The position numbers and the translations under genes are program-made. Of a DNA stretch of 64,000 nucleotides, positions 11,408-23,498 are shown one piece after another. Position 1 is the stretch's first letter, and the number at the start of each line of letters is the position of its first letter. The notes below the pieces were generated by a model. That model did not search any database and was not told the DNA's origin. It saw only the letters and a program-made list of their open reading frames with translations. The stretch comes from Cordia subcordata (taxonomy: Eukaryota; Streptophyta; Magnoliopsida; Boraginales; Cordiaceae). The DNA lies in NCBI GenBank assembly GCA_028554755.1, contig JAPTOF010000010.1:1534001-1598000 (forward strand), read 5' to 3'.

Positions 11408-14400
11408 ATGGAGGAAGAGCCAGGGCAGCTAAAAAGGGCACTTATTGATTCCTCGGCGGGGGCAATTTCGGGTGGCATTTCGAGGACAGTTACTTCACCT
11501 CTTGATGTAATTAAGATCAGATTTCAGGTTAATATCTTTCTTCATGTCACAGATTCTCTTTGGTTAGCAGTCTTTTGCAGGGATGGTTTAAAAACTTCAC
11601 TGCATCCATTTGATTTTGGAAATTGTGCTGTTTGGAATTGGATTGCCATTTTATTTGATTTACTAGTGTGAGAAGTGGCTGATGTACAACTAAGTTCCTG
11701 CAATTTTAGTCCTTGGCATTATCAGTTGGAAGCTGGTTTAGTACTTTTTACGCAATACTTGGTTAGGCATCTTTCTTATGAGGACCTAACATAGTTTGCT
11801 TCCAGCTCACTTAGTGATACGATGTGCTTCTACTTTATTTACTAAAGAATGATGCAGGTAAGCCCCCAAAACCCACCCACGCAAACCCCACCCCTACCTA
11901 ATGGGATTTGAACCTAGTTCACCACTCTTGGTTGAGTAGTATCAACCACTAGAGCTACTCACTCATCCTGAATGATGCTGGTTGTGGAAATGTTGGGACC
12001 AAGAAGCATTTCTAATTTCACTGGACCAGTTTTTGTAGTCTTTGGCATAATTCCTTGATCAGCAAAATTAACGGCATACTTCGGGGTTTGATGTAAAAAC
12101 AATCTGGGGCGTCTCTTATTTCAGCTTTGGAGTTGAGGCAATAAGTAAGGCTCATTAGCATCTTGCAAATGTGGAAGCATTTCTAATATCTCTCCCTGAG
12201 TGATGGATGGTTATTAAAACATGAAGATACGTTCAGGAGAAACATTTCTATGTTTCGAGACCATCTTCTTGAGAAGTTCCATGCTTTTTCTGAGAGAGGA
12301 TTCCTGAAAGGAGACTTGAAATTTTGAAAATTAAGCCAAGGTGTCATAATAGATAGGATTTCTTGCGGACTCGAAGATATCTCGGACTTTAGCAGAAATG
12401 ATAAAGCCCTTGAACTATAATGTCTTTGTACTTGAATCATCCTGTTAATATTTCTCTCATTATTCTTGTATGTGAATGGTTACTTTATCTTGTATTTGCA
12501 CTTGTTGACAGGTTCAATTAGAACCGACAACTCAGTGGGGCTTACTTCGGAGGGAAGTGTATGGAGCATCAAAATATACTGGGATGTTGCAAGCAACTAG
12601 GGACATCTTTAGAGAGGAAGGCTTCCCGGTATTAATTCCTGTCTTTTAGGATGTTCCTACACAATGCTTTTGAATATCAATGCTTATTCTTAGACAAGTT
12701 TCATGTAATATTTGCACAATTTGCAATTGCTATATCATATCAAGAGAATCTCTTACTATTGACTCTTCCAGGATTGTGTTGAGAGCGTAGCACTTTAGGA
12801 ATATTATTGTTAAAGAATATAAATGACGAAGAGCGTCAGTAGGGAGATGAGATCATGAAAGGGAGGGAGGGGCTGAGGTAAAAATCAGTTCGTTGTTACA
12901 AACCAGCAAGACGGAATTCGATTTTGCATCTGACTCTCATATGTTGCCAGTGGGCTGAGGATTATTTTTAATATGTTCAGCATGTAATTTAGGTTCTATG
13001 GAAAGTAGTTATTCTCTTTGAGAATGTCAAACTTTTCATTGCATGTTATGTAAAAAGAATACAAGAACTAAAGGTAAGATGTACTAGTAGTTATCCTCAA
13101 AGAACAAAAATAGTGGAAAAATGGAAAACTAAATCTACTAGACAAAAAATTGTCGTTGAGAGGCACAAGATCCTGGTCTTTTCCATGACCTAAACAAAGT
13201 AGGTGAACATGTCTTGTTTACTTTCAACCTTCCACGCTGTTTGAATGATTGGCCACTTCAGCCTAGTTTATGCGTGCTGGTTCTCTTTGCAGGGATTTTG
13301 GAGGGGTAATGTTCCAGCTCTACTCATGGTCATGCCTTATACAGCAATACAATTTACAGTTTTGCATAAGTTGAAGACCTTCGCATCTGGTTCTTCAAAA
13401 TCAGGTTTGGTCTAGAAGCTTTGCCCTTGCAAATGATTAGATGTCATGTCACTTATTGTTGGTTTCTAAATGTTTTGTTGTTTCTAAACATTATCTGATA
13501 TTTGGAATTTTACTGTTGTGTCTTATTGTTATTTGATTATGGTCATCACATCTGTTGGCCACTTTGAGGAAAAGAGATGCCTTTGTGAATGCCCTAATTG
13601 GTCTAAGAACAAGAATACAAATAAATGCAATTCTCTGATTAAATGTGGTCTTATCTTCTCATGGTTCACTAATGGTGTAATCTGGTTTGTTTGTGTGAGG
13701 CAGAGGATCACATTAAGTTGAGTCCATATCTCTCCTATATCAGCGGGGCATTAGCAGGCTGTGCGGCTACTGTTGGATCATATCCATTTGATCTTCTGAG
13801 AACCATTTTAGCTTCGCAGGGAGAGCCAAAGGTAGTAGCTAAATTAAATGGCATAAACTTTTTTGTTAGACAATGATTTCTTCATGACAATTTGAATGTC
13901 ATATTGGTCTTAACAAATGCATGTATTATCTCTGAGGAAACGATAGTGTCAAATTCTGTAACCTATGTCCATAGAGATTTTGATCTTCAAAGCTTTGGAA
14001 CATATGCAGTCTACCTTGTGTACAGATACACTAACAGTGTTTTGTTGCTTCTCTTTTTTGAAATTATGAAAGTAAACTTTTTCAAATTCATGGAACTTGT
14101 CTAGTTTTCTTAATTACCATAGAGATGATTTATGCTTCTGATCCTCTTCCTGTCTTTCATCCTTGGTAATCTGTTTCTCAAATTGTATGCTATTGTCTCC
14201 GATTTATCTTTTATGCCCATTAGATAGAACAATCACAGTAGAACAGAAGTTTTTCTGCTTCTTAAATTGGGCTAGTATGCACTCCAAAATTGTTAATATT
14301 AGGGGAGAGTGGATGATATTATCTGATGTATGATCTTTATAAATAATCAACTTCTAAGAAACAAACTGCGTAAAATGTGCAATCTCCGATATGATAAAAT

Positions 14401-16461
14401 GATGAGGCTAATGGTGAACAAGTTTAAACTTCAAGGGGTTTAAGATCCGTTTGACCTGAACTTTTTAGTCTATTTTAACTCCCCCAAATGGTGAGTCTTA
14501 AAAACATCCAATAAGATAGAACAATCACAGTAGAACAGAAGTTTTTCTGCTTCTTAAATTGGGCTAGTATGCACTCCAAAATTGTTAATATTAGGGGAGA
14601 GTGGATGATATTATCTGATGTATGATCTTTATAAATAATCAACTTCTAAGAAACAAACTGCGTAAAATGTGCAATCTCCGATATGATAAAATGATGAGGC
14701 TAATGGTGAACAAGTTTAAACTTCAAGGGGTTTAAGATCCGTTTGACCTGAACTTTTTAGTCTATTTTAACTCCCCCAAATGGTGAGTCTTAAAAACATC
14801 CAATAAATTATTCTAGATCCGTCTGTAATGACAGAAAATGGATGATTAGTTAGTCACTGAACCCTCCCCCCAACCAACAAGAAAAAAACTCCAAACACCA
14901 AAAACAGTTAGGTTTCTCATCCTAAAAATTTCTCCTTAATTTGTGCTGCTATGTCATTGCACCAGAGATATGAGATTGAGACAAAGTTTTAGCTGCAGGT
15001 TTGTTCTTCTCAGGAGAGGGGAGAAGAATTGCTTCTTTTCTAAAAGATGACATAAGAATGTCCTTAGTGAGAACCAGCTAACAGACTTGGAAACTAAATC
15101 ATGGTCAGTTAATGGAGAAGATATGTCATTGACCAAAAGTAGATTTTGTATAATATTGTTGAGTAGTTATGCAATAAATATTCATACTGATGCATGCCAG
15201 AGATAAATTTGTACAGTTGAACACATCATTTTGGTGCATGCCTAGACAATGATTTTCCTGGACTAAGATTTTATGACTTTATCCAGGTCTATCCAAACAT
15301 GAGGTCTGCATTTGTTGATATCATGAGGACACGAGGCATTCCAGGGCTGTATGCTGGACTGACACCTACCCTAGTTGAGATTGTTCCTTATGCTGGCTTA
15401 CAGTTTGGAACATACGACACATTCAAACGTTGGATGATGGTAAACTGAAATACTCTTTGCTATTTAATGTGCCAATACTTCATCTGTTCTACATAATCCT
15501 TTACTGAAAAGCCGGTTCATACTTTCATTTGATCTTATTAGATAGAAAACTGGGATTCTTTTAAATATGATTTTCTTTTACTTTGATTGTTCTAGGCATG
15601 GAACCGGTTAAGATCTCCTGAGCCACATGAAGCTGATGGTACAATCTCAAGCTTCCAGCTTTTTGTTTGTGGCTTAGCAGCTGGAACATGTGCTAAAGCG
15701 GTCTGTCATCCACTTGATGTGATCAAGAAGAGGTTCCAGGTAGATATCGGAGATTCTTTATCCATTTTATATTCTGCTAAGATTTTATTAGGCACTGCCT
15801 TCAAAACCGGATGTACAGTGCTAATCAATTACCACTTATAGACCACGTTTCATGTATGGCTTCCTTTTAAATGTGATTCATAGAGTCTTCCCAGTTCTCA
15901 TCTGTCTCTTATGAGGAGCATTGACGTGAAACAATCTTGATTTTTGGTGTCAGGAGTTTATTTTTGTCACCATTTCTTCGTGTTGAATTGCACCTTTTCC
16001 ATCTTGGCCTTCATTTTAGGGCAATACAAACATGAATTCATTATTTCCAAAATTTGTCTGCACATTCTGCTCTGTGGGGCTTTTGCAATTGTTTAGCTTT
16101 TGTTAGAAATCTGCTTCTAGGCGGTGCTTCTTTATGGGTTCTTGAACATTATAGAAGACAGAACACTTCACTGCAAACTTTTGCATGCAACTCTCAGTCC
16201 TATCATAAAGTCCCAAAAATAAGTTACTCGTCTTTTTTGCAGATTGAAGGACTAAAAAGAGATCCAAGATATGGAGCTCGAGTTGAGCGTGACGCATACA
16301 AAAATATGTATGATGGTCTCCGTCGGATTATGTACGAGGAAGGTTGGCATGGGCTTTATAAAGGAATTGTTCCTTCAATTATCAAAGCTGCACCAGCTGG
16401 TGCTGTAACATTTGTTGCTTATGAATTTACATCAGATTTGTTGGAGTCCATTTTGACTTGA
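11408..16461 (+). CDS. TPC: Mitochondrial thiamine diphosphate carrier (SLC25 family), 7 coding exons, 330 aa
   Basis: The coding exons are 11408-11527, 12512-12628, 13293-13404, 13704-13831, 15287-15439, 15596-15739 and 16243-16461. All have GT-AG borders and the phases join to an unbroken 330-aa protein, the usual mitochondrial carrier length. The three repeats carry the signature P-x-D-x-x-K/R: PLDVIK at residues 31-36, PFDLLR at 144-149 and PLDVIK at 249-254. Glycine-rich helix starts ([31 protein letters not shown]) fit the family. The sequence closely matches my memory of plant thiamine diphosphate carriers, which import ThDP across the inner membrane for pyruvate and 2-oxoglutarate dehydrogenases; transport is inferred, not shown. 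The ATG is chosen because the family begins [11 protein letters not shown]. Introns hold a SINE fragment and a perfect 292-bp duplication. The gene runs tail to tail with the NDUFAF4-like gene. Confidence 0.93.
11861..11975 (-). mobile_element. tRNA-derived SINE fragment in carrier intron 1
   Basis: On the minus strand this reads GAGTAGCTCTAGTGGTTGA (A-box-like), and about 35 bp later AGGTTCAAATCCC, a good pol III B box. A C/T-poor, G-rich tail follows. It lies wholly inside the first coding intron. It lacks the stems of a working tRNA, so it is called a SINE head and not a tRNA gene. Confidence 0.55.
14223..14806. repeat. Perfect 292-bp tandem duplication in carrier intron 4
   Basis: The block beginning GATAGAACAATCACAGTAGA at 14223-14514 is repeated at 14515-14806 with no difference that I can find by eye. 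Both copies end in AAAACATCCAATAA. It lies within the 1.46-kb intron between exons 4 and 5 and leaves both splice sites untouched. Perfect identity implies a very recent event or an assembly error. Confidence 0.9.
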
Positions 16462-16824
16462 AGCTGTATTAGTTTTCCTTTTTTCCCTTTTTTTTTTTTT
16501 CCATTTCTAATTTTGTATCATTGTTTTTTGCCTTTGTAACTTGAAAGCCCGCTTGAAGGGAATTGGGGCGTGGTTTTCATAATATTAGATTCAACAGCTA
16601 TTCATAAGCCATAAGACAGTTTCGTTAGCTGTCTTATTACAATTAGTCTATTATTATTAGATCTCTCACATAATGTTTAAATTTCACTTGAAAATTTAAG
16701 TCTGTCTTGTTACACGAGAAACATTAGTCATGGCTGGTGACTAACGAAAAATCTGGGCTGCCATCCTTTGCTGTTGAGCATCTCTTACAAGTAAAGATTA
16801 AGTTCTAAGGACAATGTGAGACTG

Positions 16825-17072
16825 AGAGGGTGCTAGCTTTGCTTTTTCTAAGTTGTTTATAAGCGATTGATGCTTATTAGTGACATGTTCGGTAATTATA
16901 TACTTGTAACTAATAGTGTTTGGAGTAAAATATACTTACAAGTTGCTTACTTATATCAGTATGTTAAAAAAAAAAAAAAAGAAGCAGCTCAAACTTACTT
17001 ATAAACAAATTTAACCAAAAATATAATTTTCCCTCTTTTTTTGCTTATAAGCAAAGCCAAACATCCTCTAAA
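16825..17072. mobile_element. MITE between the two convergent genes
   Basis: The ends are inverted: GAGAGGGTGCTAGCTTTGCTT at the left, and GCAAAGCCAAACATCCTCT at the right. The larger element at 24488-24968 has related ends. It is non-coding and fills part of the short interval between the carrier and the NDUFAF4-like gene. Confidence 0.55.
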
Positions 17073-17307
17073 GTTGAAAACCTATTCACTAATCATCTTG
17101 GAAGAAATATTCCCCATTTAGCCTTTGCGCTAAACTACGAAGGGATAAATGAAAACTTTGCTGCTACAATATGGTAACAAAAATCCCAAATATGAGTTTA
17201 TACAGCATTTTGGGCAACAAACTTTTATTCTATTCTCATCTCTACAAGATCCGTCCGGCTCGTTACAATGGAAGGAAGCTGTATTGTGGTCGTGATGGTC
17301 GTTAGCA

Positions 17308-19521
17308 CTAGTTCTTCCTTCTGCTGTTATCATCCGGCAACAGCGATACAGACTGAACAATCCTCTGAACTTGTGCAACATCAATTCGGAACCTCTCAGC
17401 AATTTGGGGGATATCCATAGGTCCGTCATGATCATCAGCTTTGCCTTGATAAAGAAGCATGATTTGCCTTAGCTGCGCAACATTTAGGGTTCCTGGAGGA
17501 GCAGGCCTCTCATCGTATCTGGTAGACTCGGGGGTTGTATTCCTTAACTTCGGCAATGGCCTATCATACTTCTCCACCACAACTGCCTGACAAAGAGGTC
17601 TCAACATCTTAAACCAACTTAGTACTAGTCAATATGTAGTTGCTAATATATACCAGAAAGTCCATCAGTTAATTGTGAGGTGACACACAAAATACACAAC
17701 TAATAAATGGAAAGAATGTACATTTCTCCAGTGTTGAAAGCTGGTAAATGATGAAGGCCGAAAAAAAAGTGCAGTGCTAAAGCATTTGGAATACGAGTCT
17801 TTCTTTCCCTTACTAAGTGTACCCACAATAAAACTCGTGAAGACAGTAAATCTCCAGCATTTTCCCCAAGATCACACTTCATTTTTTTTGGGGTTCAGAA
17901 CCTTTCTGGACGACACATATCATTTTGTAGGAATGGATAAATTCAATTATTATGCGAATACAAGTGCAGGTGAAAAACATGAAAGTTTCCATTCTAAATG
18001 AACCTTCCCGAATTGAATTAGTTTGGGAAGACTTTTCTTAAATGAACAGCAGAGATTTTGCATATGATGTAAGTAAAGCATGCTAATTTGACTTTTATTC
18101 CTTGAAATGGCCATCGATAAATATTGTTACCAGTGCATTTTTATTGAATCAACTAGGTTTCTGCAGAAAGAGTTCACAGAACAATATATGATAATTCCAA
18201 ATATCTGGCTGTACCAATAACTGCTGGTATGCTAGGGGGTTCATGATGCTTGCAGATACATACCAGTAATCTTAAAATAGGGTAATGCAGAGAACGCGCT
18301 ATGGTACTGGGTTGGAGATTGTGGGTTTGGGGCAATATCGTCTGGTATTCTCAGGCAGCAAGAAAGAAGGGGGGAGAGGGAGAGGGAAAGGGGAGAAAAG
18401 AGCACCAAAGATATCCTTCCATATGAGTTACAAGAGAAAACGTATCTCTTTTAGCTGGCAAATAATCATTTCATTTCGTTAACATATACATGGTGCCATA
18501 TTCTGGGATCTCTAGCAGTAAAGTAAGCAGAACTTCCGGGTGAAGTAAATGATAAATGGGTGGAAGTCAATCCTAAATTGCTAAGGTTGATTCCAGTCGT
18601 TCTCTCATTTCATGAACTTCACAGGCTATCTAATATGAAAAGGATGTAACAAGAGTAACACTAGAATTTTAGTAAGACTCCATAAATATATATCAATGCT
18701 AAGCCCTGTAGACTCACCTCACCCATCTCGAGTTTCCCTCCAGGCTTAGCTCGTATCCTGCCCACCATTTGGCTCAGCATAGCATCGTACTGTCTATCTC
18801 GTTCTTGAAGTACATTGTCAGCATTAGCCCTTGGTATGCTCTCTAGAACAAAGATAAATTTGACAATCATAAGTTAAGCTGAAAGATCATAACTTTATCC
18901 ATACAATTGTCCAGATACTCACATTTTATCAAGCAATTGACCTTCCAAATATGCTAAGTAACAGCAAGCTCTCAAATAAATTTCTCTACCTCAAGCTCAA
19001 TATAAACCCACATATACACACACGTGCACACATAGATAATGGTAATTTACCATTAATGTGGTGTTTCTAATAGCTAAGGATTACAGATAAACATTTTATT
19101 AATAACAATCATAATCTAAGCAAATAGATAAAGCAAAAACGAAAATTGCAAATCAACAAATTCGCATTATTTTTAGATTCTATTATAGATGTCAATGCTT
19201 CTAAAAATAAATCCCAATTGTGACTTAAACTATCAATCATTTACTCCAAAAATTAGAAAGAAAAAAAAATTTCTTTAAGCACTAAATGATGCATTTGAAC
19301 GAAACTACATAAAGATAAAGACTTTCGGTTTCGGAATGAACTTTGAAGATTAATTAATTAACTAAAAAAAGCAGCTTACCAGCACCGGGGCCGACGCTGC
19401 TGCCGGCGACTTTCTCCGCGGCCGGTGACGGCTGTGGTGTACGGTCAACTGGCTTCTTCAGCTCCATTGGCTTCGTCTCGCTTCTGATCCTCCCGGTCGC
19501 TCGCCGCAATGCCTGCCCCAT
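17308..19521 (-). CDS. NDUFAF4-like mitochondrial complex I assembly factor, 3 exons, 181 aa
   Basis: The exons on the minus strand are 19521-19380, 18842-18718 and 17586-17308. Both introns have GT-AG borders and phases join to an unbroken 181-aa frame. The protein starts MGQALRRATGRIR, so Gly2 could be myristoylated. A proline/basic linker follows, then a mid region (ERDRQYDAMLSQMVGRIRAK, about residues 60-80). The C-terminal block of about residues 121-175 alternates LNVAQLRQIMLLYQG, IPQIAERFRIDVAQVQRIV and LLPDD. That order resembles the C-terminus of human NDUFAF4 (GKISIVEAL..., IMQEYQLEQKDV..., PPEDKK) as I remember it, and the length is near that protein's 175 aa. NDUFAF4 helps assemble the early membrane-arm intermediates of complex I. 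The gene model is firm; the function is an inference from weak similarity. A (GA)n leader precedes the ATG. Confidence 0.8.
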
Positions 19522-19600
19522 TCTCTCTCTCTCTCTATATATATATATATAAATTATATAATATATATGTGTATATCTATCTATATACGTGCGTAATTAA
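19522..19600 (-). promoter_or_regulatory. GA/AT microsatellite leader of the NDUFAF4-like gene
   Basis: Directly upstream of the ATG (minus strand) is a GA repeat (19536-19522), preceded by (AT)n and ATATAA-rich sequence (19537-19580). The AT part could supply a TATA element and the GA part a 5' leader. No single start site can be picked. Confidence 0.35.
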
Positions 19601-19839
19601 CAGCTGAAAGTTTTCGCCTTCTCGGGAGAAATTAAGCTGACTGATATACAAAACAGCAGATGTATTTGTGTGCGCGTGTGGGAGGCACAAGAGTGGAAAC
19701 CCGATGTGCACGTGGCGAGATCTCTCGAAGCCACGTCTGCGATGTTGGGTACAACCTGGGTGAGCTTATCGTCCAAGGCCTATTATGCCATGCACTTCAT
19801 TTGATACAAAGGCAATTTCGAAGATTTGTACCATCTACA

Positions 19840-20158
19840 CTTTTTTTGTTTTTTTTTTTTTTTTTGGGGTCAAAATAGATTTCATTAAGGAACAAGGAAA
19901 TAAGTGGATGAGACTAAGGCCCAAAAGGCCTGGACCAAACAAAGAAATTGACAAATAAAAAGAAAATGGGCCCATAGAGCTAAGCATTGCAAAAAACCGA
20001 CCAAAAACCAAAACACGGACATCAAAACTCGTTAATGCCCAAGAAATTGAAGCTTCACCATCTTCCAGCAACCCATTCCAGGCTACCAAGGAAACAAAAT
20101 TCAAAGAAAGCTCTTGAAATTTCGAAGAAAAATCACCGTCAAAGTGGATGACAAACAC
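19840..20158 (-). mobile_element. 5'-truncated LINE 3' end with poly-A
   Basis: On the minus strand the block ends CTTAATGAAATCTATTTTG-ACCCC followed by a run of A (T run at 19839-19866 on the plus strand), which resembles plant LINE 3' termini. The preceding ~300 bp keeps a degenerate open frame. No domain could be named, and no clear target-site duplication was found. Confidence 0.45.
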
Positions 20159-20171
20159 CTTCGCTAAAATA

Positions 20172-20788
20172 GCAATTGGTATGTTGGAATGATTTTGACA
20201 TAATGGAATGAGTCAGGAAATGGAATGAAATCGGAAATGGAATGGACTTGGGAATAAATATGTCATGATTAGTATGCTTTAGTAATGATGACTGGAATAG
20301 ATGTATTAATTCAAAATCTATGTTTACAAATGACAAGAATATCCTTGTGTTGTAATAATAATAATAATAATAAAGTTAATTACTGGAAATTAATTTTAAA
20401 CTGTTAATTTAAATTTCTATGAATTTCTAAAATTTTAAATTATTTTTATTTTTAAAATTAAAATTTTTTAGTTTTTAATTTCAACATCTAGTTTTTCCTT
20501 TAATTTTTTAATTAAGGCGTAAAGTTTGAAGAAGATCATATATAGAAAAAACTAATTTTGTATTACATTATTTTTTGAAGGATATTTTTGTAATTTGTTA
20601 GATATTCCATTCCTACGAACATGGGAATTGATCGTTCCCATGCATTTCATCAGCAATGGCTATTCCTATGAACATGGGAATGGGATTCTCTCGAGAATGA
20701 CATTCTAGTCTCATTTCGTCATACCAATCATGGGAATTCAGAAATGTCATTTCATTGCTAGCTCATTCTCTCATACCAATCATTACCT
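20172..20788. mobile_element. Non-autonomous DNA element with ATTGGTATG ends
   Basis: The left end reads ATTGGTATGTTGGAATGA and the right end carries CATTCTCTCATACCAAT, so the ends are inverted. Internal GGAATGG/CATTCC words occur near both ends, and the middle is AT-rich with a (TAA)n tract around 20354-20373. It has no coding content. Confidence 0.5.
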
Positions 20789-21950
20789 AAAGTGAGTTTA
20801 GTGGACTCATTATCAAAGGAGAGACACTTGAAATATTGATCGTTTGATAATAAAAGTAAATATAAAATATTAAATGTTTGAATTTTCTTCATAATGTTAT
20901 GAGACTTTTTAACTTCCTTAATTTTTGCACTAGTGTTATTCACCAAACATTTAAACAAATGAATTGAGGAAGATGCAAGCAAAGATCTTTTTTTTATCTA
21001 ATATCTGAATATCTAAAAGAACACACACACATATATATATATATTTATGTCTGTATGTATGTATATTTTTTTAAAAAATAACCGTATGCAAACTTTTGCT
21101 GAACTAGAAGTTGATTAATAGGTCGAATAAAACATAGAAAAATTTTCATTTATAACAATAAAGTGAAGTCATAACTTGCCATGGCGCAATTAATAAATGT
21201 TATCTTCACAATGGACAAATTCTGACGGTTCATTAAATAAATATTATCTTCACGATTTATCAAATACCGAGGAAAATGGTTTATAACAAGATCCTGACTC
21301 AATAGTTATATAATAAGCAACGTGAAAGGAGTTAACAAGTGCATCGACTTCCTTATTAATTTCGGTATTACATTTCCGTTAACAATGCATGTTTTCATAG
21401 AATTAAGAAGTTATTGGAGATGAAGCAAGAAGAGTCATTCCTCCTAGTTAGAACGGTCAATAACTAACTTTAATCATCAACCTTGAAAAAAAAAAAAAAA
21501 AAAGGTAAGACAGTAAAGCTGCAAGACATTCATCAGAAGGGTTGACTGTCAAGGGTATCTAAAATATTTTATTTCATTTATAATAATTTAAATTCATTGT
21601 TAATTTAATCACTGAGTTTTTAATTTTAGACCAGTTGAATAGTTGGACTTGAGCCGTAATATCAAAGTCAGGTTCTAGTTAGACGAATTCTACACCAACT
21701 CAGAGAGAAAAACCATGCATGATTACATGGTCGATAGCTATTGATATTCTTGCTCAGCTTTGAAGGGCATGCAAAAGTCTTTGGAGAAAACCAAAGATGG
21801 ATTTTGGTTGCTAGCTAGCTACTAATGATGTCATCAATTACAGCATTTAATTTCCTACTGCAAAACAGGAAAAGTGAATGATATGGTTGAGAAGCCACTG
21901 AGTTTTCAGATTTGGGTGTTGAAACAATGAAAGCAGCTGGAGAAAGAGTA
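20789..21950. other. Intergenic DNA
   Basis: No gene is recognised. There are (AC)n/(AT)n microsatellites at 21020-21045 and a poly-A run near 21486-21503. The remainder is AT-rich spacer. Confidence 0.5.
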
Positions 21951-21958
21951 TTAGAACA

Positions 21959-22317
21959 TTGTCATTTGGTTTCAGTGTAAATACAATGGAGACTCTCTTC
22001 ATGCGCAGATTAACAAGATTTTTTTTTTTTTTTTGGGGAGCTGCTATGTACAATCTTTGGAAGGAAAGAAATCGAAGATTACATGCGAAAGATTCTCCAA
22101 GAAATGAGGAGCAGCTGTTTAACTCTATTGCATTTGATGTAAAAAGCAAACTTAGCACTGGTAGGAAGTTAAGAAGTAGTGTTCTAAACAGGGAGAACTG
22201 TGATAGATGGAATGCTGATTTTTGCAGTTAATGGTGTTCGCCAAATTTTGGTGTCGTTCGTTTTGTTGTAAATTTTTTTTATCAATATAAGTTTTTGCTT
22301 ACTGAGCCAAAAAAAAA
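21959..22317 (+). mobile_element. LINE 3' terminus with C-terminal ORF fragment and poly-A
   Basis: An open frame ends at the TAA of 22229-22231. Its last part (from about 22038) reads YNLWKERNRRLHAK... and resembles the extreme C-terminus of plant L1-type LINE reverse transcriptase proteins (A-x-Y-x-I/L-W-x-E-R-N-R-R), as I recall the family. A 3' UTR with GTTGTAAATTTTTTTTATC follows, then TTACTGAGCC and an A run (22309-22317). A long T run at about 22018-22034 interrupts the upstream part. The rest of the LINE is absent. Confidence 0.6.
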
Positions 22318-22353
22318 TTGAGCATCACAAACGAGACTAATATTACGTCACAG

Positions 22354-22468
22354 CAAATTTTGGTGTCGTTCGTTTTGTTGTAAATATTTTTTATCAATAT
22401 AAATTTTTGCTTACTGAGCCAAAAAAAAAAAATTTGAGCATCACAAACGAGACTAATATTACATCACA
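22354..22468 (+). mobile_element. Second, severely truncated LINE tail with 35-bp flanking repeat
   Basis: About 80 bp almost identical to the 3' UTR of the preceding LINE (CAAATTTTGGTGTCGTTCG...TTACTGAGCC) ends in a 12-A tract. The 35-bp sequence TTGAGCATCACAAACGAGAC... lies just before it (22318-22352) and again just after it (22434-22468), with one mismatch seen. This fits either a second insertion with a long target-site duplication or a local ~114-bp tandem duplication. Confidence 0.6.
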
Positions 22469-22697
22469 CGGGACATTACATGTGATAAATTGTCCTGAAA
22501 CTTGCAATTAATGTGGAATATTTTGTGTGTCAAGCATGTTCATGGTGGTCCAATTGTGAGTTGGAAATGATGGGTTTATTCTCTTTTCGAATTCAAACTG
22601 TACCATATAATTTAAACAAGCACCAATTAATTTGTTTGTCCATTTATCTATTATTTTTGGCTGACTAATTTGATAGAAACAAACTAAATGTCACTAT

Positions 22698-23498
22698 GGG
22701 CTTTTCGACGAAATTAGCAGATTAAGTAGCGGAGAGCTATTTGAGTAACGAATAACTATTTGAGTAGCGAATAATAGATTAGTTAGCAGACTTCTGTTTG
22801 AGTAACAGATAGCTATTGTATTTTAGCAGTTAGTAGATAACTATTTTATTAGCGCGTTATTTTAGATGTGTTTAATAAAACTTGATGTTGGGTTAGCCAG
22901 TGAATGCAAAATAACAAAAAAGATATTTGTATCACGTTATTATTGTTCTTGTTATTATTATTATTATTGAAATAATTAAAAATTTTATTTTATAATTAAA
23001 TATATATTTCTTGAAATAATATTTATTAGTAAAGCATAATAAAATAAATTTTTAATAAATTAATTTTATTAATATTATAAGCAAATATTTTTAATTGACT
23101 AAAAATTTATATTGCCAAAGAAAAATAATAAAGACCTATACTTTTTTTTAATATATTTTGAGGTGGATAGAATTTGAAATTAATTTTTATGTTACTTTGT
23201 ATTTATATTTGTCAAAGAAAATATGAAAATATATAGCAAGATTAGATAAAGGGTAGAATTACCAAAAAGATATTATAGAAAGAGTAATATTGCCAACAAA
23301 AAAAAATTGAAACACTAAACTCTATTTTGAAACACTAATAATATTAACGTTTTACAAATACTACTTCAAACACTATTTGAAATAAAAAAAATTACTTAAA
23401 ATACTATCTTACCGAACAATCAAAATGGGAGGAAGTATTATTTTGACTTAATCAAAATACTAAACATTACTTAAAATATTGTTGCCAAACAAGGCCTA
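22698..23498 (-). mobile_element. Non-autonomous DNA element, family D copy 2 (inverted)
   Basis: Its reverse complement matches 5174-6025 along most of its length, including TATTTTAAGTAATGTTTAGT, GTAGTATTTGTAAAA and the GCTAATT-rich far end. The outer words here are GGGCTTTTCGACGAAATTAG and ACAAGGCC. Copies are diverged and non-coding. Confidence 0.5.

Noticed and set aside
11861..11975. Possible tRNA gene (A and B boxes)
   Set aside because: Acceptor and anticodon stems do not form; a SINE head fits better.
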